64,000 nucleotides of DNA from Microbacterium sp. SORGH_AS_0888 (GCF_030818905.1 NZ_JAUTAZ010000001.1:496001-560000); one strand, 5' to 3'; positions 33,152-42,258 are shown, numbered from the stretch's first letter. Numbers and translations: made by a program. Notes: a model not told the origin generated them from the letters alone.

Positions 33152-34609
33152 ATGACTACCGCAACGACCGCCCCGGCCACCAAGCAGGTCGCCATCAACG
33201 ACATCGGATCTGCTGAGGATTTCCTGGCCGCGGTCGAGAAGACTCTGAAGTTCTTCAACGACGGCGACCTCATCGAAGGCACCGTGGTGAAGATCGACCG
33301 CGACGAGGTCCTCCTCGACGTCGGCTACAAGACCGAGGGCGTCATCCCCTCGCGTGAGCTTTCCATCAAGCACGACGTCGACCCGAACGAGGTCGTCAAG
33401 GTCGGCGACGAGGTCGAGGCCCTGGTTCTCCAGAAGGAGGACAAGGAAGGGCGCCTCATCCTCTCCAAGAAGCGGGCTCAGTACGAGCGCGCGTGGGGCG
33501 ACGTCGAGAAGATCAAGGAGAACGACGGTGTCGTCACCGGCTCCGTGATCGAGGTCGTCAAGGGTGGTCTGATCGTCGACATCGGCCTGCGCGGCTTCCT
33601 GCCGGCGTCGCTCATCGAGCTCCGCCGCGTCCGCGACCTGACGCCGTACCTCGGCCAGGAGATCGAGGCGAAGATCCTCGAGCTCGACAAGAACCGCAAC
33701 AACGTGGTCCTCTCGCGCCGCGCCCTGCTCGAGCAGACGCAGTCCGAGTCGCGCTCGAACTTCCTCAACAACCTGCACAAGGGCCAGGTCCGCAAGGGCA
33801 CGGTCTCCTCGATCGTCAACTTCGGCGCGTTCGTCGACCTGGGCGGCGTGGACGGCCTCGTGCACGTCTCCGAGCTCTCCTGGAAGCACATCGAGCACGC
33901 CTCCGAGGTCGTCGAGGTGGGCCAGGAGGTCACCGTCGAGATCCTCGAGGTCGACCTCGACCGCGAGCGCGTGTCGCTCTCGCTCAAGGCGACGCAGGAG
34001 GACCCGTGGCAGGTCTTCGCCCGTACCCACGCGATCGGTCAGATCGCACCGGGCAAGGTCACCAAGCTCGTGCCGTTCGGTGCCTTCGTGCGTGTCGCGG
34101 ACGGCATCGAGGGCCTCGTGCACATCTCGGAGCTGTCCGGGAAGCACGTCGAGCTCGCCGAGCAGGTCGTGTCGGTGGGCGAAGAGGTCTTCGTCAAGGT
34201 CATCGACATCGATCTCGAGCGTCGCCGCATCTCGCTGTCCCTCAAGCAGGCCAACGAGGCCGTCGACATCAACGGCACCGAGTTCGACCCGGCCCTCTAC
34301 GGCATGGTCACCGAGTACGACGAGAACGGGGAGTACAAGTACCCCGAGGGCTTCGACCCGGAGACCAACGCCTGGAAGGAAGGCTTCGACGAGCAGCGCA
34401 TCGCCTGGGAGGCCGAGTACGCGGCCGCGCAGGCTCGCTGGGAGGCGCACAAGGCGCAGGTCGCCAAGGCCCTCGAGGCCGAGGCGCAGAGCATCGGGGA
34501 CGCAGCCGTGGGCGGCGCCTCGACCTACTCGAGCGAGTCGTCGCCGGCCGGCACGCTGGCCGACGACGAGGCTCTCGCGGCGCTGCGCGAGAAGCTCTCG
34601 GGTCGCTGA
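33152..34609 (+). CDS. rpsA: 30S ribosomal protein S1
   Basis: S1 binds mRNA during initiation. The 485-residue protein has four S1 OB-fold repeats (about 35-105, 120-190, 205-275, 290-365; for example GTVVKIDRDEVLLDVGYKTEG and GTVSSIVNFGAFVDLGG), the actinobacterial four-repeat form. An acidic, aromatic tail ends with LADDEALAALREKLSG. ATG 33152 follows AAGGA at 11 bases; the open frame from 33035 is upstream leader. A GC-rich hairpin follows the stop. Confidence 0.96.
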   Translation: MTTATTAPATKQVAINDIGSAEDFLAAVEKTLKFFNDGDLIEGTVVKIDRDEVLLDVGYKTEGVIPSRELSIKHDVDPNEVVKVGDEVEALVLQKEDKEGRLILSKKRAQYERAWGDVEKIKENDGVVTGSVIEVVKGGLIVDIGLRGFLPASLIELRRVRDLTPYLGQEIEAKILELDKNRNNVVLSRRALLEQTQSESRSNFLNNLHKGQVRKGTVSSIVNFGAFVDLGGVDGLVHVSELSWKHIEHASEVVEVGQEVTVEILEVDLDRERVSLSLKATQEDPWQVFARTHAIGQIAPGKVTKLVPFGAFVRVADGIEGLVHISELSGKHVELAEQVVSVGEEVFVKVIDIDLERRRISLSLKQANEAVDINGTEFDPALYGMVTEYDENGEYKYPEGFDPETNAWKEGFDEQRIAWEAEYAAAQARWEAHKAQVAKALEAEAQSIGDAAVGGASTYSSESSPAGTLADDEALAALREKLSGR

Positions 34610-34625
34610 GCAACAGTCTGATCGT

Positions 34626-34659
34626 GAGCGGGTCGGGACCTTCGGGTTCCGGCCCGCTC
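34626..34659 (+). terminator. Probable terminator after rpsA
   Basis: GAGCGGG (34626-34632) pairs with CCCGCTC (34653-34659), with partial inner pairing. There is no T-run, so strength is uncertain. The -10 for the next transcript begins six bases later. Confidence 0.5.
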
Positions 34660-34664
34660 GCCGT

Positions 34665-34670
34665 TACGGT
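34665..34670 (+). promoter_or_regulatory. Leaderless -10 of the upstream ORF before the DHA2 exporter
   Basis: TACGGT is six bases upstream of ATG 34677. Confidence 0.5.
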
Positions 34671-34676
34671 GGGGGC

Positions 34677-34706
34677 ATGACCGGTTCGGAGCAGGGGGCG
34701 CCGTGA
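34677..34706 (+). CDS. Nine-codon upstream ORF coupled to the exporter gene
   Basis: ATG 34677 opens M-T-G-S-E-Q-G-A-P and its TGA overlaps the exporter's GTG as GTGA. A -10 hexamer six bases upstream suggests a leaderless mRNA whose first translated codon is this ATG. Ribosomes finishing it would be placed on the exporter start. The peptide may have no function except coupling. Confidence 0.45.
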   Translation: MTGSEQGAP

Positions 34707-36319
34707 GCGACGGTCCGCGGCGCCCCCTGCTCGTCCTCGGCGCACTGGTCCTCGCCGCACTCGTCTGCAACATCAACCTCGCGGCGGCCAACATCGCCCT
34801 CCCCGAGGTGGGCGACGCGTTCGGCGCCGGACAGACCACCCTCAATCTCGTCGCTCTGGGCTGTTCGCTCGGACTCGCGATGTCGGTGCTGTACCTGGGG
34901 GCGATCGCGGACCGCTACGGCCGCAAGCAGCTGCTGATGCTGGGGCTCGGGCTGACCATCGTCGCCAGCATCGCCTCCGCGTTCGCCCCCTCGGTCGAGG
35001 CGCTCATCGCCGCCCGCGTCTTCACTGGGGTCGCCGCAGGCATGGCATACCCGACGACCCTCTCCCTCATCACCGCGCTGTGGGCACAGGGCCCGGCCCG
35101 GACGAAGGCGATCGCCCTCTGGTCCAGCGTCAGCGCGACGGCCACGGTAGCCGGCTCCGTCGCGGCCGGCCTCCTGCTCGAGGTCCTCTGGTGGGGCTCC
35201 GCCTTCCTTCTCGCTGCGCCGCTGGCCGCGGTGGGACTCGTGCTGGTCGCCGTCGTCGTTCCCAGTCATGTCGCGGAGTCGAACGATCCGGTCGACCATG
35301 TCGGAGGCGCCCTGTCGGCGATCGCCGTCGCGGCCCTGGTGTTCGGCGTCGGCGTGTTCGCGGCACCGGACCAGCTCGTGCCGGGTCTCGTATCGCTCGG
35401 TGCCGCCGTCGTCCTGGTCATCGCCTTCGTCTGGCGCCAGCGCACCGCTCGCTATCCGCTCTACGACCTGGCCGTCGCGGGCCGACGCCTGTTCTGGGTT
35501 CCGGCCGTCGCGGGCATGATCGTGTTCGGCTCCCTCATGGGAGCGATGTTCATCGGGCAGCAGTTCCTGCAGAACGTCCTGGGGTACGACACCCTCGAGG
35601 CGGGCCTCGCGGTGGTCCCCGCCGCGCTCGGACTGCTGCTCGTCGCCCCCGTCTCGGCGCGTCTCCTCGTCGCCCGCGGCACCCGCTTCACCATGCTCAC
35701 CGGCTACCTGGTCGTGCTCGCCGGATTCATCACCACGCTGTTCTGGCGCGAACAGACGCCCTACTGGCTCATCGGAGTCGGCTTCTTCGTCATCGGCGGC
35801 GGCGCGGCCTTCGCCATGACTCCCGCGTCGCGCTCTTTGACGGACGCGACGCCGGTGCGGCGCGTGGGGATGGCATCCGCGACATCCGACCTGCAGCGAG
35901 ACCTGGGCGGCTCGATCATGCAGGCGCTGCTCGGTGCGATCCTCACCGCCGGGTTCGCGCACGCGTTCTCGCAGGCCATCGCCGCGTCGGGCAAGGCGTC
36001 GGAGATCTCGGACGAGGTGGTGCGCGCGCTGCAGGCGTCCTTCGCGTCCGCCCTCGGCGTCGCCGAGCGGTACCCGCAGGAGCGCGACGCGATCCTGCAC
36101 GCCGCACAGGAGAGCCTCGTCGCCGGGGCGGCGGGCGCGTACATCGTCGGCGCCGTCGCCATCGCGGTCGGCGCGGCGCTCGTCGCCGTGCTGCTGCCGG
36201 GTCATGCGCGGGAGCAGGCGCTCATCTCCGGCTATCTCGCGGCGGAGACTACCGAGACTGTCCCCCTTTCGGGGGACCTCCCCACGATTCACCGCCTTCG
36301 ACAGCGTGGGGGACGATAA
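34703..36319 (+). CDS. MFS transporter, DHA2-type drug exporter
   Basis: The 538-residue protein has 14 hydrophobic segments and matches the DHA2 group of proton-drug antiporters. Motif A is LGAIADRYGRKQLLML between helices 2 and 3, a motif-C-like ATVAGSVAAGLLLE lies in helix 5, and FIGQQFLQNVLGYDTLEAGLAVVP opens the second half. GTG 34703 overlaps the stop of a nine-codon upstream ORF. Its TAA stop is also the first part of the -10 hexamer for the following kinase gene. The substrate is not predictable. Confidence 0.9.
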   Translation: MSDGPRRPLLVLGALVLAALVCNINLAAANIALPEVGDAFGAGQTTLNLVALGCSLGLAMSVLYLGAIADRYGRKQLLMLGLGLTIVASIASAFAPSVEALIAARVFTGVAAGMAYPTTLSLITALWAQGPARTKAIALWSSVSATATVAGSVAAGLLLEVLWWGSAFLLAAPLAAVGLVLVAVVVPSHVAESNDPVDHVGGALSAIAVAALVFGVGVFAAPDQLVPGLVSLGAAVVLVIAFVWRQRTARYPLYDLAVAGRRLFWVPAVAGMIVFGSLMGAMFIGQQFLQNVLGYDTLEAGLAVVPAALGLLLVAPVSARLLVARGTRFTMLTGYLVVLAGFITTLFWREQTPYWLIGVGFFVIGGGAAFAMTPASRSLTDATPVRRVGMASATSDLQRDLGGSIMQALLGAILTAGFAHAFSQAIAASGKASEISDEVVRALQASFASALGVAERYPQERDAILHAAQESLVAGAAGAYIVGAVAIAVGAALVAVLLPGHAREQALISGYLAAETTETVPLSGDLPTIHRLRQRGGR

Positions 36320-36322
36320 CGT
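36317..36322 (+). promoter_or_regulatory. -10 of the first histidine kinase gene
   Basis: TAACGT overlaps the exporter's TAA stop and is seven bases before ATG 36330. The kinase is probably leaderless. Confidence 0.5.
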
Positions 36323-36329
36323 CGGCGTT

Positions 36330-38075
36330 ATGAGCTTCACCGAGGTCCCGCCGTCGCCGGGCCCGGGTCGCAGCCGACTGCTCGCACGTGCCCGGCTCAC
36401 CCGGCTGTTCGCCGTGCCGGCGTACCTCGTCGTGGGGCGCGGACGGATCGCGGTGACGCTCCAGTCGAGCCTGTGCGCGCTCGTCGTCCTCTTCCTCGTG
36501 CTCGTCTCGGTCTTCCCGCTCGCCGGTGATCTCGGCCCGTTCTTCGTCGGTGCGACGCTCACGTTGGCGGCGGGCTTCGTCGTGGCGCTCGTGCCGTGGA
36601 GCCGGATCTCGCCGTGGGCGCTGCTGCCCGTCCCGCTTCTGGACACCTTCGCCGTCGCGCTCATGCGATTGAGCGACCCGACCGGCGGATTCGGCATCCT
36701 GCTGTTCGTCCCCGCGGTCTGGCTCTCCGTCTTCTTCGGACTCACCGGATACCTGCTCGCCGTCCTCCTCCTCCCGGGGGCGATCCTCACGACCAGCGCC
36801 CTCGCGGGACAGCCGTTCACCTACGCGACGCTCGTGCTGCCGCTGATGCTGGTGCTCATCTCGACGATCGGCATCCTGATGGCTCGCCGCATCGGGGTGC
36901 AGCAGCTGCTCTTCGAACGGCAGACGCGCACGATGGGGCGCACCCTCCGACGCGCGCAACGGCAGGAGGAGCTGCTGGCGGAAGTCCTCGACACGGTTGA
37001 CTTCGGGGTCATCAGGATCGCGGCCGACGGCACGACGACCATCACGAACGAGGCGCACGCCCGCCTCCAGCGGTCTGCCAGGACCGCGGACCTCTCCAGC
37101 GGCGATCGCCACGGGGTGTTCGCCGCGGACGGCGTGACGCCGCTGCCGCGCGAGCAGATCCCGTTCGCCCGCGCCGCGCGCGGCGAGGTCTTCGACAACC
37201 AGATCGTCTGGTTCGGGACACAGGGCGCCCGACGCCGCGCGTTGAGCATCACCGCTCGCCGGACTCTCGCTGCCGACGGCAGCGACACCGGCGCCGTCGT
37301 CGTGTCCCGCGATGTGACGAGCGAGCTGACCGCGCTGCGGGCACGCGACTCGCTCGTCTCGTCGGTGTCGCACGAGCTCCGCACGCCCTTGACCTCGATC
37401 ATCGGCTACCTCGAGCTCGCCGTCGACGATCCGCGGATCCCGGGTCCGGCCCGGGAGAACCTGGTCGTGGCCGAACGGAACGCCTCGCGACTGCTCGAGA
37501 TCGTGTCCGACATCCTGACCGCGTCGAGCCGCTCCGAGATGAGCGCCGACATGACGATCTCGCAGCAGGACATCGATCTCGCCGATCTGGTGCGCGCGGC
37601 GGGGGAGTCGTGGCGCCCCGCGGCGGCCGAGCGCGCGATACACATCGATCTCGGGCAGGTGGCCGCAGCGCCTGCCTACGCGGACCCGCTCCGGATGCGG
37701 CAGGTCGTGGACAACCTGCTCAGCAACGCGGTGAAGTACAACCGAGACGGCGGGGTCGTGACCCTGCGCACGCAGTCCGACGGGCTCGTGACCTCGCTCC
37801 TGGTGTCGGACACCGGGATCGGCCTCTCCGATGAGAGCCTCGACCGGCTGTTCGAGCGGTTCTTCCGCGCGGGCGACAGCGCGAGAAGCGGAACGGGACT
37901 CGGCCTCGCCATCAGCCGTGAGCTCGTGCGTGCCCACGGCGGCGACATCTCGGTGCGCAGCACGATCGGGATCGGCACGACGTTCACGGTCGACCTGCCC
38001 GCGACCGCGGAGAGCATGGACGGTCGGGCGACCGTCTCGAACGAGGGTGCTCGCGGAGGGTGGGACATGCCGTGA
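36330..38075 (+). CDS. Membrane sensor histidine kinase (copy 1 of a duplicated module)
   Basis: The 581-residue protein has about six hydrophobic segments (about 30-190), a coiled linker (RTMGRTLRRAQRQEELL), and a PAS-like domain (about 215-330, ending with GEVFDNQIVWFG and VVVSRDVTSELT). HisKA follows with His348 in SHELRTPLTS, then HATPase_c with Asn466 in the N-box, DTGIGLS and GTGLGLAIS. The N-terminal sensor has no recognised ligand site. The next gene overlaps its stop as GTGA. No response regulator gene is in the window. A related module follows at 39334. Confidence 0.92.
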   Translation: MSFTEVPPSPGPGRSRLLARARLTRLFAVPAYLVVGRGRIAVTLQSSLCALVVLFLVLVSVFPLAGDLGPFFVGATLTLAAGFVVALVPWSRISPWALLPVPLLDTFAVALMRLSDPTGGFGILLFVPAVWLSVFFGLTGYLLAVLLLPGAILTTSALAGQPFTYATLVLPLMLVLISTIGILMARRIGVQQLLFERQTRTMGRTLRRAQRQEELLAEVLDTVDFGVIRIAADGTTTITNEAHARLQRSARTADLSSGDRHGVFAADGVTPLPREQIPFARAARGEVFDNQIVWFGTQGARRRALSITARRTLAADGSDTGAVVVSRDVTSELTALRARDSLVSSVSHELRTPLTSIIGYLELAVDDPRIPGPARENLVVAERNASRLLEIVSDILTASSRSEMSADMTISQQDIDLADLVRAAGESWRPAAAERAIHIDLGQVAAAPAYADPLRMRQVVDNLLSNAVKYNRDGGVVTLRTQSDGLVTSLLVSDTGIGLSDESLDRLFERFFRAGDSARSGTGLGLAISRELVRAHGGDISVRSTIGIGTTFTVDLPATAESMDGRATVSNEGARGGWDMP

Positions 38076-39280
38076 TCGTGCTCGACCCCTGCAGTGTCTC
38101 GATCGTCACCGGGGCGGTGGTCACCGTCACCGCTCTGACGTACGTCGTCGGCTCGGTCGTGCGGCGTGACGGCGGGGGCGCGCGACTCTGGGCGCTCGCC
38201 TATCTTTTGGTGCTCGTCGCGGCCGTGGCGCGCTCCGTCGACGTGGTGGCGGCCGAACCCGCGTCGCACGTCGAGTGGGCTGCTGGGCTGGGAAACGCGG
38301 CGACCGTCGGCGCGGCGGGGTGCTTCCTGCTCGGCTGCCGCGCATTCAACGGCGCAGCGGTCGAGGGGCCGGCGTTCATGGTCGGCGCCGTCGCGCTCCT
38401 CACGGGTGCCGCCACGGTCGCGGACGAAGCCGTCGACTCGCAGCACTTCGGCTCGATCTGGCTGTTCCTCGCGCTCGGCGGCATGTTCGTGGGCGTCGTC
38501 GTCCACGCTTTCCGGGGCCGGATGCGAACGACGCGCACGTCCTGGGCCTTCGCGGCAGCGGCCGCGGTGCAGGCGGCGTTCTCGCTGGCCTGCGGAACGC
38601 TCATCCTCGCCGGCTGGGGGACCAGCGACCCCGTCCTGGCATGGTTCGGTTCGACTGCCTATGCTCTCGTCGCCGTGACGGCGGGATTGGTCATGATGAT
38701 CTGCACGTTCATCCTGCGCGAGGAGCTCTCGGACGGAGCGCGAGTCGCGACGATGTCGGAGGACGACGAGGTCCTGACCCCCGCCGCGTTCCGCGCACAT
38801 CTGGAGAACGTGCTGCGACGCGCGACCGAGCGAATGGAGGTCGTCGCCGTCATCGCCGTGCGTGTCGAGGACTCGCCGGCCATCGGGATCGCGTTCGGCA
38901 GCGAGGTCGTCCATGAGATCACCCGTTCGCTGCGCGACAGCGTGCGGCGCTTCGCCGCCCCGCTGGCGCTCGTCGGCGACGGCGACGTGCCGACGTCCAT
39001 GTTCGTGGCCACCCAGAGCGCGAGCCCCGCGGACGCGAGGCGACAAGCCGGTCTCATCTACCGCGGCGTCGTCCAGGCCTTCGTCGGGGAGGGCGGCGTC
39101 ATCGTCCCGGGCATGGGCGTGGGCGTCGCTCTCAGCCAGACGGTGGGATACGACGCGACCGTGCTGTGCGCGGCCGCGCTCGCGGCGTCGGCGGAGGCCG
39201 TGGCGAGCGAGGAGTCCTCCGTCGTGTTCGCGCCGGCGCAGGGATTCGCACCCGACTCGACGCTCAGAGAGTCCGCGTGA
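38072..39280 (+). CDS. Membrane protein with degenerate GGDEF-like domain (module copy 1)
   Basis: The 402-residue protein has about seven hydrophobic segments in the first 215 residues, then a soluble domain of about 170. That domain follows a GGDEF-like pattern: a helix AFRAHLENVLRRA, a strand VVAVIAVRVED, FGSEVVHEITRSLRDSVRR, and MGVGVALS near the end. At the place of GGDEF it reads GDGDV, and metal and product-inhibition residues are missing, so cyclase activity is not expected. GTG 38072 overlaps the kinase stop as GTGA; GTG 38060 is rejected because it overlaps the GGAGGG site. The domain assignment is by eye. Confidence 0.72.
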   Translation: MIVLDPCSVSIVTGAVVTVTALTYVVGSVVRRDGGGARLWALAYLLVLVAAVARSVDVVAAEPASHVEWAAGLGNAATVGAAGCFLLGCRAFNGAAVEGPAFMVGAVALLTGAATVADEAVDSQHFGSIWLFLALGGMFVGVVVHAFRGRMRTTRTSWAFAAAAAVQAAFSLACGTLILAGWGTSDPVLAWFGSTAYALVAVTAGLVMMICTFILREELSDGARVATMSEDDEVLTPAAFRAHLENVLRRATERMEVVAVIAVRVEDSPAIGIAFGSEVVHEITRSLRDSVRRFAAPLALVGDGDVPTSMFVATQSASPADARRQAGLIYRGVVQAFVGEGGVIVPGMGVGVALSQTVGYDATVLCAAALAASAEAVASEESSVVFAPAQGFAPDSTLRESA

Positions 39281-39321
39281 CTCGCGGCTTCCGATCACGA
39301 CCCATCGGCGCACGAGCACGG

Positions 39322-39327
39322 TAGCGT
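39322..39327 (+). promoter_or_regulatory. Leaderless -10 of the second histidine kinase gene
   Basis: TAGCGT is six bases upstream of ATG 39334. Confidence 0.6.
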
Positions 39328-39333
39328 CACCGT

Positions 39334-41049
39334 ATGCATGCTGCGCGGGCACGCTCCGCTTCGAGCTCAGGTACCTTGCCGTGGTCGCTGAACGCCGCCT
39401 TCTCGGAACGGACGGACCCCGCGACCCGCACACGTGTCCGCGCGGCGACGATCACGCAGCTGGTGCTGTGCGCGATCGTGCTGGGCGTCGCGGCCCTGGC
39501 TCTCACGAACGGCGGCCCGGTGGGACGTGCGGCCTTCCTCATCGGGTCGATGATGATCTTCGCCGGCGGCGCCGCCATGCTCATCGTTCCCTGGGCGCGG
39601 CTGTCCGCCACGTGGTTCACGGTCGTGCCGCTCGTGGACATCGCCGCCATCGGGCTCATGCGCTGGGCCGAGCCGATGGGAGGGTTCGCCACGCTGTGGG
39701 TGTTCCCCGCGATGTGGCTCGCGTCGGTCGGGCTCGCGGGTTTCATCGCCCAGGCGGTTCTCATCATCGGTCTGTACTGGCTGCTCCTGGCGACCAGCAC
39801 CCAGACGCTGTGGACGTATGGCGCGCTGCTGCTCCCGGTCGTCATCCTCGTCGTCGGCACGACGAGCTTCTTCAGCACCCGTCGCTTCGTCGCCCAGCAG
39901 TCCCTCCTCGACAAGCAGGCCATCCTGCTCACGGGCGCACTCGCCCGGGCGCAGCGACAGGAGCAACTCGTGAGCGAAGTGCTGGACGCGGTCGACTTCG
40001 GCGTCATCCGCATCGGCCCCGACGGATCGATCTCCGTCGTGAACGAGGCGCTCGGTCGCTTCCAGCGCCTCATCCCGGGGTTCGGCGACGCGACGAGGCC
40101 GCTCGAGGACGCCTACCTCGCCGACGGGACGACGCCGCTGCCGAGCGACGAGCGTCCTCTTCTGCGCGCGCTCCGCGGCGAGGTCTTCGACAACCAGATC
40201 GTCTGGTTCGGCGCCCCCGACCAGCGCCGCTGGGCCCTCAGCATGACGACACGGCGGCTGCGTGACACCGACGGCAGGGACAGCGGCTGCGTGCTCATCG
40301 CTCGCGACGTCACGGCAGAGATGACGGCGCTCCGTGCGAGGGACAAGCTGGTCGCGTCGGTATCGCACGAGCTGCGCACACCGCTGACGTCGGTGCTGGG
40401 CTACATCGACCTCGCCGTCGACCACCTCGACCGGCCGGACGAGGCGCGGCGGGACCTCGACGTCGCGGCGAAGAACGGCGAACGTCTCCTCGAGATCGTC
40501 TCCGACATCCTCGCCGCCTCCAGCTCGTCGCGATTGTCGATGGACATGACGGTCTCACCGGAGGACACGGACCTCGCCGTGATCGTCCGCACCGCGGCCG
40601 AGGCCTGGCGGGCGCGGGCGGACGAGCGCGCCATCACGATCTCCGTGGAGGGGATCGACACCGCGCCGGCGTACGTCGACCCGCTGCGGATCCGTCAGGT
40701 GATCGACAACCTCGTCAGCAACGCCGTCAAGTACAACCGCGACGGCGGCGAGGTGACGCTCGGCACCACGACCGACGGCGAGTCGAGCTGGGTTCTCATC
40801 CGCGACACCGGCATCGGCATCTCCGATGCGGATCAGGATCGGCTGTTCGAGCGCTTCTTCCGCGCCAGGACGGGGGTCGACGGCACCGGGCTGGGACTGT
40901 CCATCAGCCGTGACATCGTGCGCGCGCACGGCGGGGACATCACCGTCCACAGCGCGTCCGGCGCGGGCTCCATGTTCATGGTCCGCGTCCCGGTGAGCGC
41001 GGACGCCGCCGCGGTCACCGGCGGCTTCGACGCGGTGCAGGAGGGATGA
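39334..41049 (+). CDS. Membrane sensor histidine kinase (copy 2 of a duplicated module)
   Basis: The 571-residue protein has the same plan as the kinase at 36330: about six hydrophobic segments, linker, PAS-like domain with the same GEVFDNQIVWFG stretch, HisKA with His345 in SHELRTPLTS, and HATPase_c with Asn463, DTGIGIS and GTGLGLSIS. The catalytic parts are closely similar while the membrane sensors differ more, suggesting different signals. The start has a -10 six bases upstream. The partner gene begins one base after its stop. No response regulator is adjacent. Confidence 0.92.
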   Translation: MHAARARSASSSGTLPWSLNAAFSERTDPATRTRVRAATITQLVLCAIVLGVAALALTNGGPVGRAAFLIGSMMIFAGGAAMLIVPWARLSATWFTVVPLVDIAAIGLMRWAEPMGGFATLWVFPAMWLASVGLAGFIAQAVLIIGLYWLLLATSTQTLWTYGALLLPVVILVVGTTSFFSTRRFVAQQSLLDKQAILLTGALARAQRQEQLVSEVLDAVDFGVIRIGPDGSISVVNEALGRFQRLIPGFGDATRPLEDAYLADGTTPLPSDERPLLRALRGEVFDNQIVWFGAPDQRRWALSMTTRRLRDTDGRDSGCVLIARDVTAEMTALRARDKLVASVSHELRTPLTSVLGYIDLAVDHLDRPDEARRDLDVAAKNGERLLEIVSDILAASSSSRLSMDMTVSPEDTDLAVIVRTAAEAWRARADERAITISVEGIDTAPAYVDPLRIRQVIDNLVSNAVKYNRDGGEVTLGTTTDGESSWVLIRDTGIGISDADQDRLFERFFRARTGVDGTGLGLSISRDIVRAHGGDITVHSASGAGSMFMVRVPVSADAAAVTGGFDAVQEG

Positions 41050-41050
41050 G

Positions 41051-42238
41051 GTGGAGCTCGATCTGTTCAGCACGTCGCTGATGACGGCGATCGTGTGCAC
41101 CGTCGCGGGAACGGCCTTCATCGTCGAGACCCTGCTGCGACGCGACGAGGGCTCGGGCCGGGTGTGGTCGCTCGCGTTCCTCTGCGGCATCGCCACCACG
41201 ATCGCCTACATGGCGTGGGCGGCCGGCCTCGGCGGCTTCGTCGCGGTCGCCCTGGGGAACGCGCTCTTCGTCAGCGCGACGGGCTGCATGTGGCTCGGCT
41301 CACGGCGCTTCAACCAGCGGCCGATGCTCGTGCCGAGCTGCATCGTGGGAGCCGCCGCGGTCGTCGTCGGCGGCGCCGTGCTCGTCGCGGGACCCCAGGC
41401 CGGCGACTGGGCGGGCTGGCTGGTCATGGCCTTCGCCCTCCTCGCGCTCTCGGCCGCCGCCTGCGTCGAGACCTTCCGCGAGCCGATGCGCCGCATCCGC
41501 TCGAGCTGGGCGCTCGGGATCGTCCTCGGGGCGGAAGCCGTCTTCTACGTCGGACGTATCGCGGCGTTCCTCGCGGTCGGCCCGGAGGGCGCGGTGTTCA
41601 CCCGCTACTTCGGGACCAACGCGACGAGCATCGTGACGGTCGTGCTCACGATCGTCGCGGTCGTCGTCGTCTCGGTGCTCCGAGCCTCGCACTCCGATCT
41701 CCGCGAGTACGTATGGATGTCGCGTGCCGGCGTGACGAGCGACGGGATCCTGGTCGCGGAGACGTTCGAGGCCACGCTCGACGACATGTCGCAGCGCGCC
41801 GAGTGGCGCCGCGAGATCGTCTCCGTCACGGTGGTGCGCCTGGAGGACCTCCGTCAGATCGGCATCGCCTTCGGGGCCGACGTCGCGGGACAGGTGGCCG
41901 GCGCGTGGCGGCAGGGCGTGCGCCGGTTCGCGCCGTCGGCATCCGTGGTCGGTGAGGACGGCGAGGCGGCGCTCGTCGTCGCCACGATCGTGACGAGCGC
42001 ACCCGATGCGCGCCGCCAGGCGGGCGCCATCTACCGGGGGCTCTTCGACTCGCTGGGGCGCATCACGGGCGCGGTGATCCCCGTCGTCGGAGTGGGCGTC
42101 GCCCTCAGCGAGACGGTCGGCTACGACGTGGAGGTGCTCCTGGCGACGGCGCGCGAGGCCGCGGCACTCGCCGCCGTCAGCCCCGACACCTCGGTCTCCT
42201 TCGGCGGCACGAACGCGGCCCGTCACCTCGACCTGTGA
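41051..42238 (+). CDS. Membrane protein with degenerate GGDEF-like domain (module copy 2)
   Basis: The 395-residue protein parallels the one at 38072: about seven hydrophobic segments, then a soluble domain with AETFEATLDDMSQRAEW, VVRLEDLRQIGIAFG, SAPDARRQAGAIYRGL and VGVGVALSETVGYD. The last two are shared almost word for word with copy 1 (ADARRQAGLIYRG, MGVGVALSQTVGYD). The GGDEF position reads GEDGE, so activity is not expected. GTG 41051 has AGGAGGG five bases upstream inside the kinase's last codons. It may be a receiver or adaptor for the kinase, which is inference. Confidence 0.72.
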   Translation: MELDLFSTSLMTAIVCTVAGTAFIVETLLRRDEGSGRVWSLAFLCGIATTIAYMAWAAGLGGFVAVALGNALFVSATGCMWLGSRRFNQRPMLVPSCIVGAAAVVVGGAVLVAGPQAGDWAGWLVMAFALLALSAAACVETFREPMRRIRSSWALGIVLGAEAVFYVGRIAAFLAVGPEGAVFTRYFGTNATSIVTVVLTIVAVVVVSVLRASHSDLREYVWMSRAGVTSDGILVAETFEATLDDMSQRAEWRREIVSVTVVRLEDLRQIGIAFGADVAGQVAGAWRQGVRRFAPSASVVGEDGEAALVVATIVTSAPDARRQAGAIYRGLFDSLGRITGAVIPVVGVGVALSETVGYDVEVLLATAREAAALAAVSPDTSVSFGGTNAARHLDL

Positions 42239-42258
42239 GCGCATGGCATGCTCGTTGC

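Noticed and set aside
36255-36316. Hairpin near the end of the DHA2 gene (CCCCCTTTCGGGGG) as a terminator
   Set aside because: It lies inside the coding sequence with no T-run, and the kinase promoter follows at once. Termination there would truncate the exporter.
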